A stretch of 64,000 bases of DNA from Altererythrobacter sp. C41 (GTDB lineage Bacteria > Pseudomonadota > Alphaproteobacteria > Sphingomonadales > Sphingomonadaceae). Of this stretch, positions 1 through 7,813 are shown piece by piece; within the stretch, counting starts at the first letter, position 1; every line of letters starts with the position of its first letter. The notes under the pieces are model-generated. The model saw only the letters and a program-made list of their open reading frames with translations, was not told the origin of the DNA and made no database searches. The stretch lies in the NCBI RefSeq assembly GCF_016803135.1, contig NZ_JAEVFE010000005.1, positions 145,184 to 209,183 of the forward strand, in the 5' to 3' direction. A program made the position numbers and the translations under genes.

Positions 1-358
1 TGTCCTTCTTCGGTGCGGACTTCGCTTCCTCGACGCCGCCGAAATAGCGCGCGGCCTCCTTCTCGGAGATCGGCTGCGGCTTGTTGCCCGAGCCGAGGAA
101 GCCGGTGACCTTGGGCGTGTTCTTGACCAGGTGGTAGACGTCGTCGGTCAGCCGCAGCTTGGCGAGCACGTAGCCGGGCATGAACTTGCGCTCGACCTGC
201 ACCTTCTTGCCGCGCTTGACCTCGGTCACGGTCTCGGTCGGGACCTGCACTTCCTCGACGGCTTCCGACAGGCCCAGCCGTTCGGCCTCCGCAATGATCG
301 CGTCGCGGACCTTGTTCTCGAAACCCGAATAGGCGTGGATGATGTACCAGCGAGCCAT
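1..358 (-). CDS. nusG: Transcription termination/antitermination protein NusG (partial)
   Basis: NusG binds RNA polymerase and modulates elongation, Rho termination and coupling to ribosomes. The first 119 residues are visible, starting MARWYIIHAYSGFENKV. They carry the NGN-domain hallmarks FMPGYVLAKL (about residues 60-69) and the KNTPKVTGFLG segment (about 82-92). The C-terminal KOW domain lies beyond the left edge of the window. The ATG at 358 is 32 bases downstream of the secE stop, the usual secE-nusG order. Identification is firm; the truncation is a window artefact. Confidence 0.97.
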   Translation of the reverse strand, partial: MARWYIIHAYSGFENKVRDAIIAEAERLGLSEAVEEVQVPTETVTEVKRGKKVQVERKFMPGYVLAKLRLTDDVYHLVKNTPKVTGFLGSGNKPQPISEKEAARYFGGVEEAKSAPKKD

Positions 359-390
359 TGTGATCCCTGTCGTGCCTTTGTGTTTTTCGA

Positions 391-585
391 TCAGGCGATC
401 GTCAGCAGCCAGCGCACCACTGCGCCGAAGGCCGAATCGATGCCGAGAAAGAACAGCGAGAGAATCAGCATCATGATCCCGACGAAGATCGACGTGCGGA
501 CCGTCTCTTCGCGCGACGGCCATACCACCTTGCTGCCTTCGGCGCGGACCTGGCGGATGAACTCCCCGGGGCTGGTCTTGGCCAT
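391..585 (-). CDS. secE: Preprotein translocase subunit SecE
   Basis: SecE is the small essential clamp subunit of the SecYEG channel in the inner membrane. The 64-residue product begins MAKTSPGEFIRQVRAEGSKV, followed by the conserved VVWPSREET amphipathic helix and one C-terminal membrane segment (about residues 34-62). This single-span form is normal for alphaproteobacteria. The frame extends 18 codons upstream, but the ATG at 585 gives the family-length protein. It is followed by nusG, as in most bacteria. Confidence 0.95.
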   Translation of the reverse strand: MAKTSPGEFIRQVRAEGSKVVWPSREETVRTSIFVGIMMLILSLFFLGIDSAFGAVVRWLLTIA

Positions 586-846
586 GTGCTCTCTCGCTCT
601 TGCCTGAAATTCCTGTCGCGCCTTCCGGAATGGGGCCATCGCCGCCCCGGTTCAAGTCCGGGAGGGGCTTTTCAAGGCTCCGATGTCGGAAGGCGGGCTG
701 CATTTAGGCGGCATGGCAGGCAAAAGCAAGGCGGTGCGGCGTGGAGCGACAAACCGGTTGCAGTGGAAACTTGGGGGTGGTCCTCGCCGCTTCGCGCCGT
801 TAGCCTGCCCATCATATTTCAGGGGCACTTAAGGGGATAGACGCGA

Positions 847-2388
847 ATGGCAGCAAGCCAGGCACCAGCCACGCTGGGCGAACGACTGATCGCACCGGTC
901 ACCAACATATCCGACTTCATCTGGGGCGGGACGTGGAACGGTGAGCAGTTGATCCCCATTCCGCCCCTGGCCGTGATCCTGCTCGGCGTGGGGCTGTGGA
1001 TCATGATCGGCCTGCGCTTCTATCCCATCGTCAAGTTCGGCGCGGCAGTGCGCGGGCTCTTCGCGGGCCGCAAAGGCTCCGGATCAGGCGAGATCAGCCC
1101 TTTCGCCGCGCTTTCCACCGCGCTCTCGGGTCAGGTCGGCACCGGCAATCTGGCCGGCGTCGCCACGGCGATCGCGCTCGGCGGGCCCGGCGCCGTGTTC
1201 TGGATGTGGATCACCGCGCTGTTCGGCATGGCGCTCGCCTTTGCCGAAGGCAGCCTCGCCATCCGCTATCGCGAGACCACGTCCGATGGCGTCGCTCGCG
1301 GCGGTCCGATGAGCTACATCATGCTGGGCCTCGGCCCGAAATGGACCTGGCTGGCGATCGTGTTCTGCATCGGCACGCTGTTCTCGGCGCTGGTCACCGG
1401 CAATTCGATCCAGGCCAACGAAGTGGCGAGCGGCCTCACCGAGCTGTTCGGGTTCGAGCGGTGGCTGGGCGGGCTGATCGTCGCGATCGCGGTGTTCGTG
1501 GTGATCATCGGCGGCATCAAGTCGATCGGCAACGTGGCCGAGAAAATCGTGCCGTTCATGGCAGCGGCCTACATCGTCATGGCGCTGATCGCCCTCGCCA
1601 TCAATTTCGGGGACCTACCGGAGACTTTCGGCCGCATTTTCGCCGGGGCGTTCAACGCGCAGAGCGCCAGCGGCGGCTTCGCCGGCGCGGCGATCATCCT
1701 GGCGATCCGCGCGGGCGTGGCACGCGGGCTGTTCTCCAACGAGGCCGGGCAAGGTTCGACGCCGATGGCGCACGCCGTGGCGCAGACAGACGATCCCGAG
1801 CAGCAGGGCCGGATGGCGATGCTCGGCACCTTCATCGACACGATCGTGATCTGCACCATGACCGCGCTCGTCATCCTGACGGTGCAGGGCGACTTCACCT
1901 ACAACGGCCAGCCCGTCGATCACGTGTGGCAGTCCGACCTCGGGACCACGGCCATGTCGGGCTTCGTGACGACATCGGGCGCATTCGCCGCGGCGTTCCC
2001 GTTCGAGATCGGATCGATCCCGCTCGGCACGCTGGTCGCCAGTGTGGCGCTGATCCTGTTCGTCTTCACCACCCTGCTGACCTGGTCCTATTACGGCGAG
2101 CGCGCAATCACGTTCATCTACGACCGGGTGCCCGGCTCCACTCGGGGCGGCGAGAAGGTGCTCCACATCATCTGGCGGGTGATCTGGTGCATCGCCATCT
2201 TCATCGGCGCGATGCAGCCGTCCCAGCTCGTCTGGCGGCTGGGCGACATCTCGAATGCGACGATGGCCCTGCCCAACCTGCTTGCGCTGGCGCTGCTGTC
2301 GGGCGTCGTGTTCAAGCTGGCGCGGGGCGAGCGCAAGGCCGGGCGCGACTACCGCAGCGAAACGCCGGAAGAGCCCGAAGAATACTGA
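847..2388 (+). CDS. Alanine/glycine:cation symporter (AGCS) family protein
   Basis: This is a predicted sodium- or proton-coupled importer of alanine or glycine in the inner membrane. The 513-residue product has about ten or eleven hydrophobic segments. It carries the family signatures SGQVGTGNLAGVATAIALGG (about residues 93-112) and LFSNEAGQGSTPMAHAVAQT (about 293-312). The length fits the family. The ATG at 847 lies close behind the AGGGG tract at 831-835. The gene is divergent from secE and ends in a strong terminator, so it is probably monocistronic. The exact amino acid cannot be told from sequence. Confidence 0.93.
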   Translation: MAASQAPATLGERLIAPVTNISDFIWGGTWNGEQLIPIPPLAVILLGVGLWIMIGLRFYPIVKFGAAVRGLFAGRKGSGSGEISPFAALSTALSGQVGTGNLAGVATAIALGGPGAVFWMWITALFGMALAFAEGSLAIRYRETTSDGVARGGPMSYIMLGLGPKWTWLAIVFCIGTLFSALVTGNSIQANEVASGLTELFGFERWLGGLIVAIAVFVVIIGGIKSIGNVAEKIVPFMAAAYIVMALIALAINFGDLPETFGRIFAGAFNAQSASGGFAGAAIILAIRAGVARGLFSNEAGQGSTPMAHAVAQTDDPEQQGRMAMLGTFIDTIVICTMTALVILTVQGDFTYNGQPVDHVWQSDLGTTAMSGFVTTSGAFAAAFPFEIGSIPLGTLVASVALILFVFTTLLTWSYYGERAITFIYDRVPGSTRGGEKVLHIIWRVIWCIAIFIGAMQPSQLVWRLGDISNATMALPNLLALALLSGVVFKLARGERKAGRDYRSETPEEPEEY

Positions 2389-2401
2389 CGGCCGACCAGA
2401 G

Positions 2402-2436
2402 AAAGGGGCCGGATGCCCGTGCATCCGGCCCCTTTT
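2402..2436 (+). terminator. Rho-independent terminator of the AGCS symporter gene
   Basis: A perfect 15-bp stem (2402-2416 with 2421-2435), GC-rich in its core, encloses a 4-base loop and ends in a TTTT run at 2433-2436. It lies 13 bases after the symporter stop codon. The A/T flanks are symmetric, so it could also act on transcripts arriving from the minus strand. Confidence 0.9.
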
Positions 2437-2467
2437 CCGTTCTGTCGTCCCACCGGGTGACGGGATT

Positions 2468-2617
2468 CTAGCGGACGCCGAACAGGCGGGCCCAGAACCC
2501 CGGCTCTTCCATCGGCCGGATCGGTCCGTGCATCAGATATCGCAGCGAAGCGTCGCGATGGGGGCGGGGCTGAACCCACCGGTCGGGGCGACTGCTGCGG
2601 AAGGTCAAACCCGACAT
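2468..2617 (-). CDS. Small conserved hypothetical protein (49 aa)
   Basis: The frame encodes a 49-residue basic protein that starts MSGLTFRSSRPDRW and ends MEEPGFWARLFGVR. It has no membrane segment, signal peptide or known domain. The ATG at 2617 was chosen because the upstream part of the frame is low-complexity and out of character. It sits alone between the symporter terminator and tRNA-Trp. Short proteins ending in a PGFWARLFG-like tail occur in sphingomonads by my recollection. Function is unknown. Confidence 0.6.
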   Translation of the reverse strand: MSGLTFRSSRPDRWVQPRPHRDASLRYLMHGPIRPMEEPGFWARLFGVR

Positions 2618-2815
2618 GGCATCGTCTCCATGATCACTCGTGCCCTCCGTCCGACGCATACAATGACCGGTTCGGCGCAGCGGTTCCCGGCCTTGCGGCG
2701 GCTGCTCCACTGCGGGACGCAAGCCCGAGCGCCTCGCGCTGTTTGTCGAGGGGGTTCCCGTGGAGAGCGAATTTTCAGGAGCTGTGGCGCGAATGCCATC
2801 GCGGCCGGAATCGCC

Positions 2816-2891
2816 TGGCAGGGGTGACAGGATTCGAACCCGTGGCCCTCGGTTTTGGAGACCGATGCTCTACCAACTGAGCTACACCCCT
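2816..2891 (-). tRNA. tRNA-Trp (anticodon CCA)
   Basis: The minus strand folds into a canonical tRNA. It has a 7-bp acceptor (AGGGGTG with CACCCCT), a D stem GCTC/GAGC, the anticodon stem TCGGT/ACCGA around loop CTCCAAA (anticodon CCA), and a GTTCGAATC T-loop region. The 3' CCA is encoded at 2818-2816. tRNA-Trp upstream of secE-nusG is a familiar order, but here the symporter and a small gene lie between them. Confidence 0.97.
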
Positions 2892-2990
2892 GCAGGCGGA
2901 AGCGCCCTCTAAAGCGAAGCACGGGGGATGGCAAGGCGGCGCGCGCATGGCGCTAGGAACTTCGCCCCATGCGCGATAGAGGCGGCGGTC

Positions 2991-3686
2991 ATGCACGCGC
3001 CCGCGCAAGGCCCGATCCCCGGCGATCTCCTGCTGCTCGCCTATCGCAACGGGATCTTCCCGATGGCGGACGGCCGCGACGACCCGGAAGTGTTCTGGGT
3101 CGAGCCGCGCAAGCGCGCGATCCTCCCGCTCGACCGATTCCACTGCTCGCGCTCGCTGCGCAAGGTCCTGCGGCACGGCGGGTTCACCGTCACCTGCGAC
3201 CGCGCCTTCGAGGAGGTCCTGCGCGCCTGCGCCGCGCCCCGGCCGGATCACGAGGGGACCTGGATCAACCGCCGGATCGAGGAGAGTTTCTGCGCACTTC
3301 ACCGCGACGGGCACGCCCATTCGCTCGAATGCTGGCGGGGCGGCGAGCTCGTCGGCGGGCTCTACGGGCTCGCGGTCGACCGGGCATTCTGCGGCGAGAG
3401 CATGTTCAGCCGCGCCGACAATGCGTCCAAGGTGGCGCTCGCCTGGCTGGTGGCGCTGATGCGGCGGGCCGGCTTCGCGCTGCTCGACTGCCAGTTCATG
3501 ACCCCGCACCTCGCCTCGCTAGGTGCGGTGGAGATTTCACAGCGGCGCTACTGCGCCTTGCTGGAGGATGCGCGCGGCGAGCCGCGCATGACGCTGGCCG
3601 AAGCCTACGATTCGCTGCTGGCCGAGGCCGAGCCGCCCTCTTCGCCCGGGAACGTCATCGCGCAGTCCTTCACCCAGACGTCGTAG
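2991..3686 (+). CDS. aat: Leucyl/phenylalanyl-tRNA--protein transferase
   Basis: Aat adds Leu or Phe to the N terminus of proteins with Arg or Lys N-termini, marking them for ClpAP through the N-degron pathway. The 231-residue product has the family motifs YRNGIFPMA (about residues 19-27), GTWINRRIEESF, GLYGLAVDRAFCGESMFS and LLDCQFMTPHLASLGA. The ATG at 2991 is preferred to the upstream start at 2928 because homology begins there. The last 82 bases overlap the 3' end of the convergent DUF2155 gene, so the two transcripts are antisense to each other at their ends. Confidence 0.95.
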   Translation: MHAPAQGPIPGDLLLLAYRNGIFPMADGRDDPEVFWVEPRKRAILPLDRFHCSRSLRKVLRHGGFTVTCDRAFEEVLRACAAPRPDHEGTWINRRIEESFCALHRDGHAHSLECWRGGELVGGLYGLAVDRAFCGESMFSRADNASKVALAWLVALMRRAGFALLDCQFMTPHLASLGAVEISQRRYCALLEDARGEPRMTLAEAYDSLLAEAEPPSSPGNVIAQSFTQTS

Positions 3687-4117
3687 ATCGGGTGCTCGAC
3701 CACGTTCAGGCTGGGCGAGTTCTTGAACAGCCAGCCCGAGAAGGTCTTGTCCCACACCCCTTCGTCGCCCGCCTGGCGGACGAAGACCTGGACGAACGCC
3801 CCGGTCTCGTGCGGCATCTCCCAGGGGGCGGTGCGCTCGCAGGCGGCGAGGCGGACGATCACGTCACCCACGCGGCGCGATTCGCCGGGCTGCATCTCCA
3901 GGTCCTGCGACAGGTTGTTGCGCTTGTTGAGCAGGCCGAGCGTGGCGACCCGCTCTTCCATCTGCGTTCCCGCGCCGCTGTCGCCGACCGGCGCGGGCGG
4001 CGTGCCGGTGCGCAGGCTTTCGGGAATCTCGGTCTCGACCGGCTCCGGCGCCGGCGCTTCCTGCGTGCAGGCGGCGAGCGCCGCGGCCAGTGGCAGCGCG
4101 AGGGCGAGCCGGCCCAC
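3605..4117 (-). CDS. DUF2155 domain-containing putative lipoprotein
   Basis: The product is an about 170-residue secreted protein of unknown function. The N terminus is a lipoprotein-type signal ending LAAALAAC. A low-complexity Pro/Glu linker follows. The C-terminal half (about residues 55-160) holds the DUF2155 core with DVIVRLAACERTAPWE, VFVRQAG and the FSGWLFKNSPSLNVVEHP block. No ATG is available; GTG at 4117 directly follows the upstream stop, and GTG at 4138 is an alternative. It follows the NDUFA12-like gene, an arrangement common in alphaproteobacteria. Confidence 0.85.
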   Translation of the reverse strand: MGRLALALPLAAALAACTQEAPAPEPVETEIPESLRTGTPPAPVGDSGAGTQMEERVATLGLLNKRNNLSQDLEMQPGESRRVGDVIVRLAACERTAPWEMPHETGAFVQVFVRQAGDEGVWDKTFSGWLFKNSPSLNVVEHPIYDVWVKDCAMTFPGEEGGSASASSES

Positions 4118-4119
4118 GC

Positions 4120-4518
4120 TCAGTTGTCCGGCGACCACGCTTCGTAGTCACCCGTTGCCGCCGCACGGCGCCCGCCGCGCTGCAGCGCCCCCTGCGGCAG
4201 GTAGGCTGCCTCCGTCCCCGTCGCGTTCGGCGTGTAGTCGGCTTCCCAGATCCGCGGCGGGGGCAGGCGGCTCTCGGGCACGTCGTCGAACTGGCCGTGG
4301 AGCCAGCCATGCCATTCGGGGGGCACCCGGCTGGCGTCGTTCGAACCGTCGTAGATCACCCAGCGGCGCTCCCGCCCGTCGGGCGACTTCTTGCGCGACC
4401 GGAAGTAGCGGTTGCCCTGCGCGTCGGTGCCGACTTCGACACCGTGGCGCCAGCTATTGAGCAGCGTGCCGATCGTCGCGCCGTTCCACCAGGTGAAGAT
4501 CTTGGCCAGGAAGTTCAT
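4120..4518 (-). CDS. NADH:ubiquinone oxidoreductase NDUFA12-family subunit
   Basis: This is the bacterial homologue of the complex I accessory subunit NDUFA12 (B17.2), found in alphaproteobacteria. The 132-residue product starts MNFLAKIFTWWNGATIGT. It contains GVEVGTDAQGNRYFRSR and the RRWVIYDGSNDASRVPPEWH signature (about residues 50-69). It then has GWLHGQFDDVP and a basic C-terminal tail. The ATG at 4518 removes an unrelated upstream extension. It probably sits on the matrix-arm side of complex I at the cytoplasmic face of the membrane. Confidence 0.93.
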   Translation of the reverse strand: MNFLAKIFTWWNGATIGTLLNSWRHGVEVGTDAQGNRYFRSRKKSPDGRERRWVIYDGSNDASRVPPEWHGWLHGQFDDVPESRLPPPRIWEADYTPNATGTEAAYLPQGALQRGGRRAAATGDYEAWSPDN

Positions 4519-4579
4519 GGAGCGGGCGGTTAGCCGATTCGCTCCGCGCGGCCAAGCGCGCAATTGAGAACGGCCGCGA

Positions 4580-5062
4580 TTACCATTCGACCGCGTCGCC
4601 CGGCTCGATCCCCAGTTCGGCCGCCCGGCCCCCGGGAATTTCGAGCACGGCGCTCGTCAGCCCGACGGCCGAAACGGAATCGAGCGAATAGGGAACGGTG
4701 TTGGCAGCGATGTTCATGATCCGCCCGTCCTCGCCGATGAAGATGATGTCGAGCGGCAGCGGGGTATTCTTCATCCAGAAGCTCGCCACGTCGGGCGGAT
4801 TGCGGGGAAAGACCATGCCCTCGTTCGGCCCGAGCTCGGTGCGGAACATGAGCCCGCGTGCCTGCTCCTGCGGGGTGCGTGCAACTTCCACCGTGAAGGC
4901 GTGGCGCTTGCCGTCGCTGACCACCGCGAGCGGGATCGTCTCCAGCCCCGAGACCGGATGGCGGCTGGTGGTGGTCTCGGCAGGGGCGGCCGCCCCCGCG
5001 CCGGCCTGGGGCGAGCAGGCCACCGCGAGTGCGGCGGCGAGAAGGGAAAGCAGTGGGCGCAT
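4580..5062 (-). CDS. DUF192 domain-containing putative lipoprotein
   Basis: The 160-residue product has a lipoprotein signal (LLAAALAVACS, Cys about 16) and then a DUF192 domain over residues 40-158. The domain carries VEVARTPQEQARGLMFR, MVFPRNPPDVASFWMKNTPL and EIPGGRAAELGIEPGD. The family is conserved in bacteria and archaea but has no established biochemical role. The ATG directly follows the recX stop (TAGATG), so the two are probably translationally coupled. Confidence 0.9.
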   Translation of the reverse strand: MRPLLSLLAAALAVACSPQAGAGAAAPAETTTSRHPVSGLETIPLAVVSDGKRHAFTVEVARTPQEQARGLMFRTELGPNEGMVFPRNPPDVASFWMKNTPLPLDIIFIGEDGRIMNIAANTVPYSLDSVSAVGLTSAVLEIPGGRAAELGIEPGDAVEW

Positions 5063-5638
5063 CTATCGATCCTCTTCTTCGGCGGGGGCTTCGGCCACCC
5101 ATTGCTTGGCTTCCGCGACGTCCTTCGCGTCCACTACCGCGCGGGCGTCGTCAAATCCATGCCCGGCGCGGATCATTGCGGCGATCTGCTTCTCGCGCCG
5201 GTCGCGTTCGGGCACCTCCCCCGCGAACGGTCCGAAGCGCCGCCGGCGGGCCAGCGTCAGGGCGGCTTCGCGCCGCGCCCGCTCGCCCGGCCGGGCCGAG
5301 ATGCGCAGATCCTCCTCGACGCCGGCCCCGCGCAGCGCCTGGTCGATCCGGCGCGCGCCGTATCCGCTCCGCAGCAAGCCCCCGGCCCGCGCCCGGGCAT
5401 AGGCTTCGTCGTCGATGTAGCCCAGTTCGGCGAATCGCGCCGCGATCGCCGCGGGGTCGGCCGGGCGCTCTCCGTCCCATCCGCGCTCACGCAGCTTGCG
5501 CGCCAGATAGCCCTCCAGCTTCGCCGCCGTGGTGGCGAAACGCGCGACATAGGCGAGCGCGAGCTCCTCCAGCCGCTGGGCGTCGAGCGGCCTCGGCGGG
5601 CGCTTCCTGCGCCTCTCGTGCGTTCCTTCGCGATCCAT
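5063..5638 (-). CDS. recX: Regulatory protein RecX family
   Basis: RecX-type proteins bind RecA filaments and limit recombination activity. The 191-residue product consists of repeated three-helix modules. The second carries the characteristic LGYIDDEAYARARAGGLLRS followed by YGARRIDQALRGAGV (about residues 72-106). The charged N- and C-terminal extensions are usual in sphingomonads. It is not next to recA here. It is the first gene of a short minus-strand unit with the DUF192 gene and is divergent from the acyl-AMP ligase gene. Confidence 0.85.
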   Translation of the reverse strand: MDREGTHERRRKRPPRPLDAQRLEELALAYVARFATTAAKLEGYLARKLRERGWDGERPADPAAIAARFAELGYIDDEAYARARAGGLLRSGYGARRIDQALRGAGVEEDLRISARPGERARREAALTLARRRRFGPFAGEVPERDRREKQIAAMIRAGHGFDDARAVVDAKDVAEAKQWVAEAPAEEEDR

Positions 5639-5767
5639 GCGGCCTTATTCGTGCCACAGTCGTTCGGAAATGGGAAAGTTTGAAACGACGGCGAGGAAGG
5701 GATAAGGGCGCCGGATAGGGGATAATGGCGCATTGTTGCGCACTAATGACGGGTACCGCCTCCAGAC

Positions 5768-7522
5768 ATGACCGATTCCAACCTGATTCCGACCCCGAAC
5801 GACTGCGCCTTACCGCGCCGCAGGTCGGATTTCGCCACCTTCAACGAGGCGATCGACTACGCCGCCCGTAGCGAGAAGGGCCTCAATTTCCACGACATGC
5901 GCGGCACGCTGGAACGGGCCTATCCCTACGGCGAAATGCGCGAGGATGCGCTCGCGATGGCGCGGCGTCTGGTCGCGGCCGGCATCGGCAAGGAAGACCG
6001 CGTGGCGCTGGTGGCCGAGACCGGACCCGAATTCGCCGCCCTGTTCTGCGCCTGCGTCTATGCCGGCGCCTGGCCCGTGCCCCTGCCCCTGCCGACCAGC
6101 TTCGGCGGCAAGGACAGCTATATCGACCAACTCGCCGTGCAGCTCGAGAGCTCGGACCCGAAGATCTTCATCTATCCGCCCGAGATCGCCGAAATGGCGC
6201 AGGCCGCCGCAGACCGGCAGGGCTGCGAAGGGATCGACTGGGCGCGCTTCGCCGAGCGCGAAGCGCCCGAATGCGAACTGCCCGAGGCGCGGCCCGACGA
6301 CATCTGCTACCTCCAGTATTCCTCCGGCTCGACCCGTTTCCCGACCGGCGTGGCCGTGACGCACGAGGCGCTGCTGCACAATCTCTACGGCCACGCGACC
6401 ATGGTCGACCTGGGCGAGAACGACCGCGTGGTGAGCTGGCTGCCGTGGTATCACGACATGGGGCTGGTCGGCTGCTTCCTCTCGCCGATCGCCAACCAGG
6501 TGAGCTGCGACTACCTCAAGACCGAGCATTTCGCGCGCCGCCCGCTCGCTTGGCTCGACCTGATCAGCCGTAACGAGGGCAACACGCTCTCCTACTCGCC
6601 GACTTTCGGCTACGACATCTGCGCCCGCCGCATATCGAGCCAGAGCAGCGTGGCCGACCGCTTCGACCTCTCCCGCTGGCGCACGGCGGGCAACGGAGCG
6701 GACATGATCCGGCCCGACGTGATGCAGAGCTTCGTCAACGCCTTCGCCGACGCGGGCTTCCGCGCGAGCGCCTTCACTCCGAGCTACGGCCTCGCCGAAG
6801 CGACGCTCGCGGTCACCGTGATGCCGCCGGGCGAAGGGATCCGCGTCGAGCTGGTGGAGGAGGAGCGGCTGTCGGGCACGCGCGCCGATTTCTCGCGCCC
6901 CGCCCGCTACCGCGCGATCGTCAACTGCGGCAAGCCGCTGCCCGGCATGGAAGTCGAGATCCGCGGCGAGGACGACAAGGCCAAGGGCGATCACAAGATC
7001 GGCAAGGTCTGGTGCCGCGGCAAGAGCGTCATGCACTCCTACTTCCGCAACGAGGAAGCGACCAGCGACTGCCTCGTGGCCAAGGAAAACGGGGAGGTCT
7101 GGCTCGACACCGGCGACATGGGCTACATGGCGAACGGCTACCTGTTCATCGTCGGCCGGGCGAAGGACATGATCATCATCAACGGCAAGAACCACTGGCC
7201 GCAGGACATCGAGTGGGCGGTGGAGCAGCTTCCGGGCTTCAACCACGGCGACATCGCCGCCTTCTCGGTCGAGACCGAGAACGGCGAGGAAGCGCCGGCG
7301 GTGCTGGTCCATTGCCGCGTGTCCGACCCCGAGGAGCGCGTGCGCCTGCACGAGCAGATCCGCGACAAGGTCCGCTCGATCACCGGGATGAACTGCGTCG
7401 TCGAACTGGTCCCCCCGCGCACCCTGCCCCGCACCAGCTCGGGCAAGCTCAGCCGGGCCAAGGCCAAGCGGCTCTACCTCGCCGGCGAGATCCAGCCGCT
7501 GCCGCTGATGGAAGCCGCCTGA
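5768..7522 (+). CDS. Fatty-acyl-AMP ligase (FAAL)
   Basis: The 584-residue enzyme belongs to the adenylate-forming superfamily and activates fatty acids as acyl-adenylates. It shows the P-loop-like motif YLQYSSGSTRFPTGV (about residues 179-193), the SYGLAEAT motif (about 339-346), LDTGDMGYMANGYLFIVGR, GKNHWPQDIE and the C-terminal catalytic SSGKLSRAKAKR. The overall layout is FAAL/DIP2-like rather than acyl-CoA synthetase-like. FAALs normally pass the acyl group to an acyl carrier protein, but no carrier, PKS or NRPS gene is nearby. The acceptor is therefore unknown. Confidence 0.9.
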   Translation: MTDSNLIPTPNDCALPRRRSDFATFNEAIDYAARSEKGLNFHDMRGTLERAYPYGEMREDALAMARRLVAAGIGKEDRVALVAETGPEFAALFCACVYAGAWPVPLPLPTSFGGKDSYIDQLAVQLESSDPKIFIYPPEIAEMAQAAADRQGCEGIDWARFAEREAPECELPEARPDDICYLQYSSGSTRFPTGVAVTHEALLHNLYGHATMVDLGENDRVVSWLPWYHDMGLVGCFLSPIANQVSCDYLKTEHFARRPLAWLDLISRNEGNTLSYSPTFGYDICARRISSQSSVADRFDLSRWRTAGNGADMIRPDVMQSFVNAFADAGFRASAFTPSYGLAEATLAVTVMPPGEGIRVELVEEERLSGTRADFSRPARYRAIVNCGKPLPGMEVEIRGEDDKAKGDHKIGKVWCRGKSVMHSYFRNEEATSDCLVAKENGEVWLDTGDMGYMANGYLFIVGRAKDMIIINGKNHWPQDIEWAVEQLPGFNHGDIAAFSVETENGEEAPAVLVHCRVSDPEERVRLHEQIRDKVRSITGMNCVVELVPPRTLPRTSSGKLSRAKAKRLYLAGEIQPLPLMEAA

Positions 7523-7529
7523 CCTCTCC

Positions 7530-7668
7530 CGAGTCCCCGCGCAGGCGGGGACCTCAGGCCGCTGGCACTCCGCCCGCCTAAGTATAAGGCCCTGCCCGCG
7601 CTGAGGCTCGGACGAGGTGCGCCGGCGTATCGCCCGCTGCCTGAGACCCCCGCCTGCGCGGGGACTCG
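7530..7668. repeat. Long inverted repeat (30-bp arms) downstream of the FAAL gene
   Basis: Arms at 7530-7559 and 7639-7668 are reverse complements with about two mismatches. Each arm holds the self-complementary core CCCCGCGCAGGCGGGG, so each can also fold on its own. The 79-bp centre has no gene. This resembles GC-rich intergenic palindromes (REP/BIME-like). It may terminate or stabilise the FAAL transcript. Confidence 0.7.
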
Positions 7669-7813
7669 GACAGGCCTTTCTCGCTTGCCTTGCGCCGAAA
7701 AAAGCCGACATTCCGTCGACGACGGTCAGCGCCACCGTTGAATTTCGTGTGTTATGCACTTAACACAGTATGCAGGAGCCGGGCCGTGCCCGGCGAGGAG
7801 CGAAGAAGCAGGC

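Noticed and set aside
586..840. Short plus-strand frame upstream of the symporter
   Set aside because: It lies in the promoter gap between secE and the symporter, has no ribosome site and no recognisable protein features.
5810..7759. 649-codon open frame on the minus strand opposite the FAAL gene
   Set aside because: It is a low-complexity Arg/Ala/Val/Asp-rich shadow with no motif, caused by GC-rich codon use of the clear FAAL gene on the other strand.
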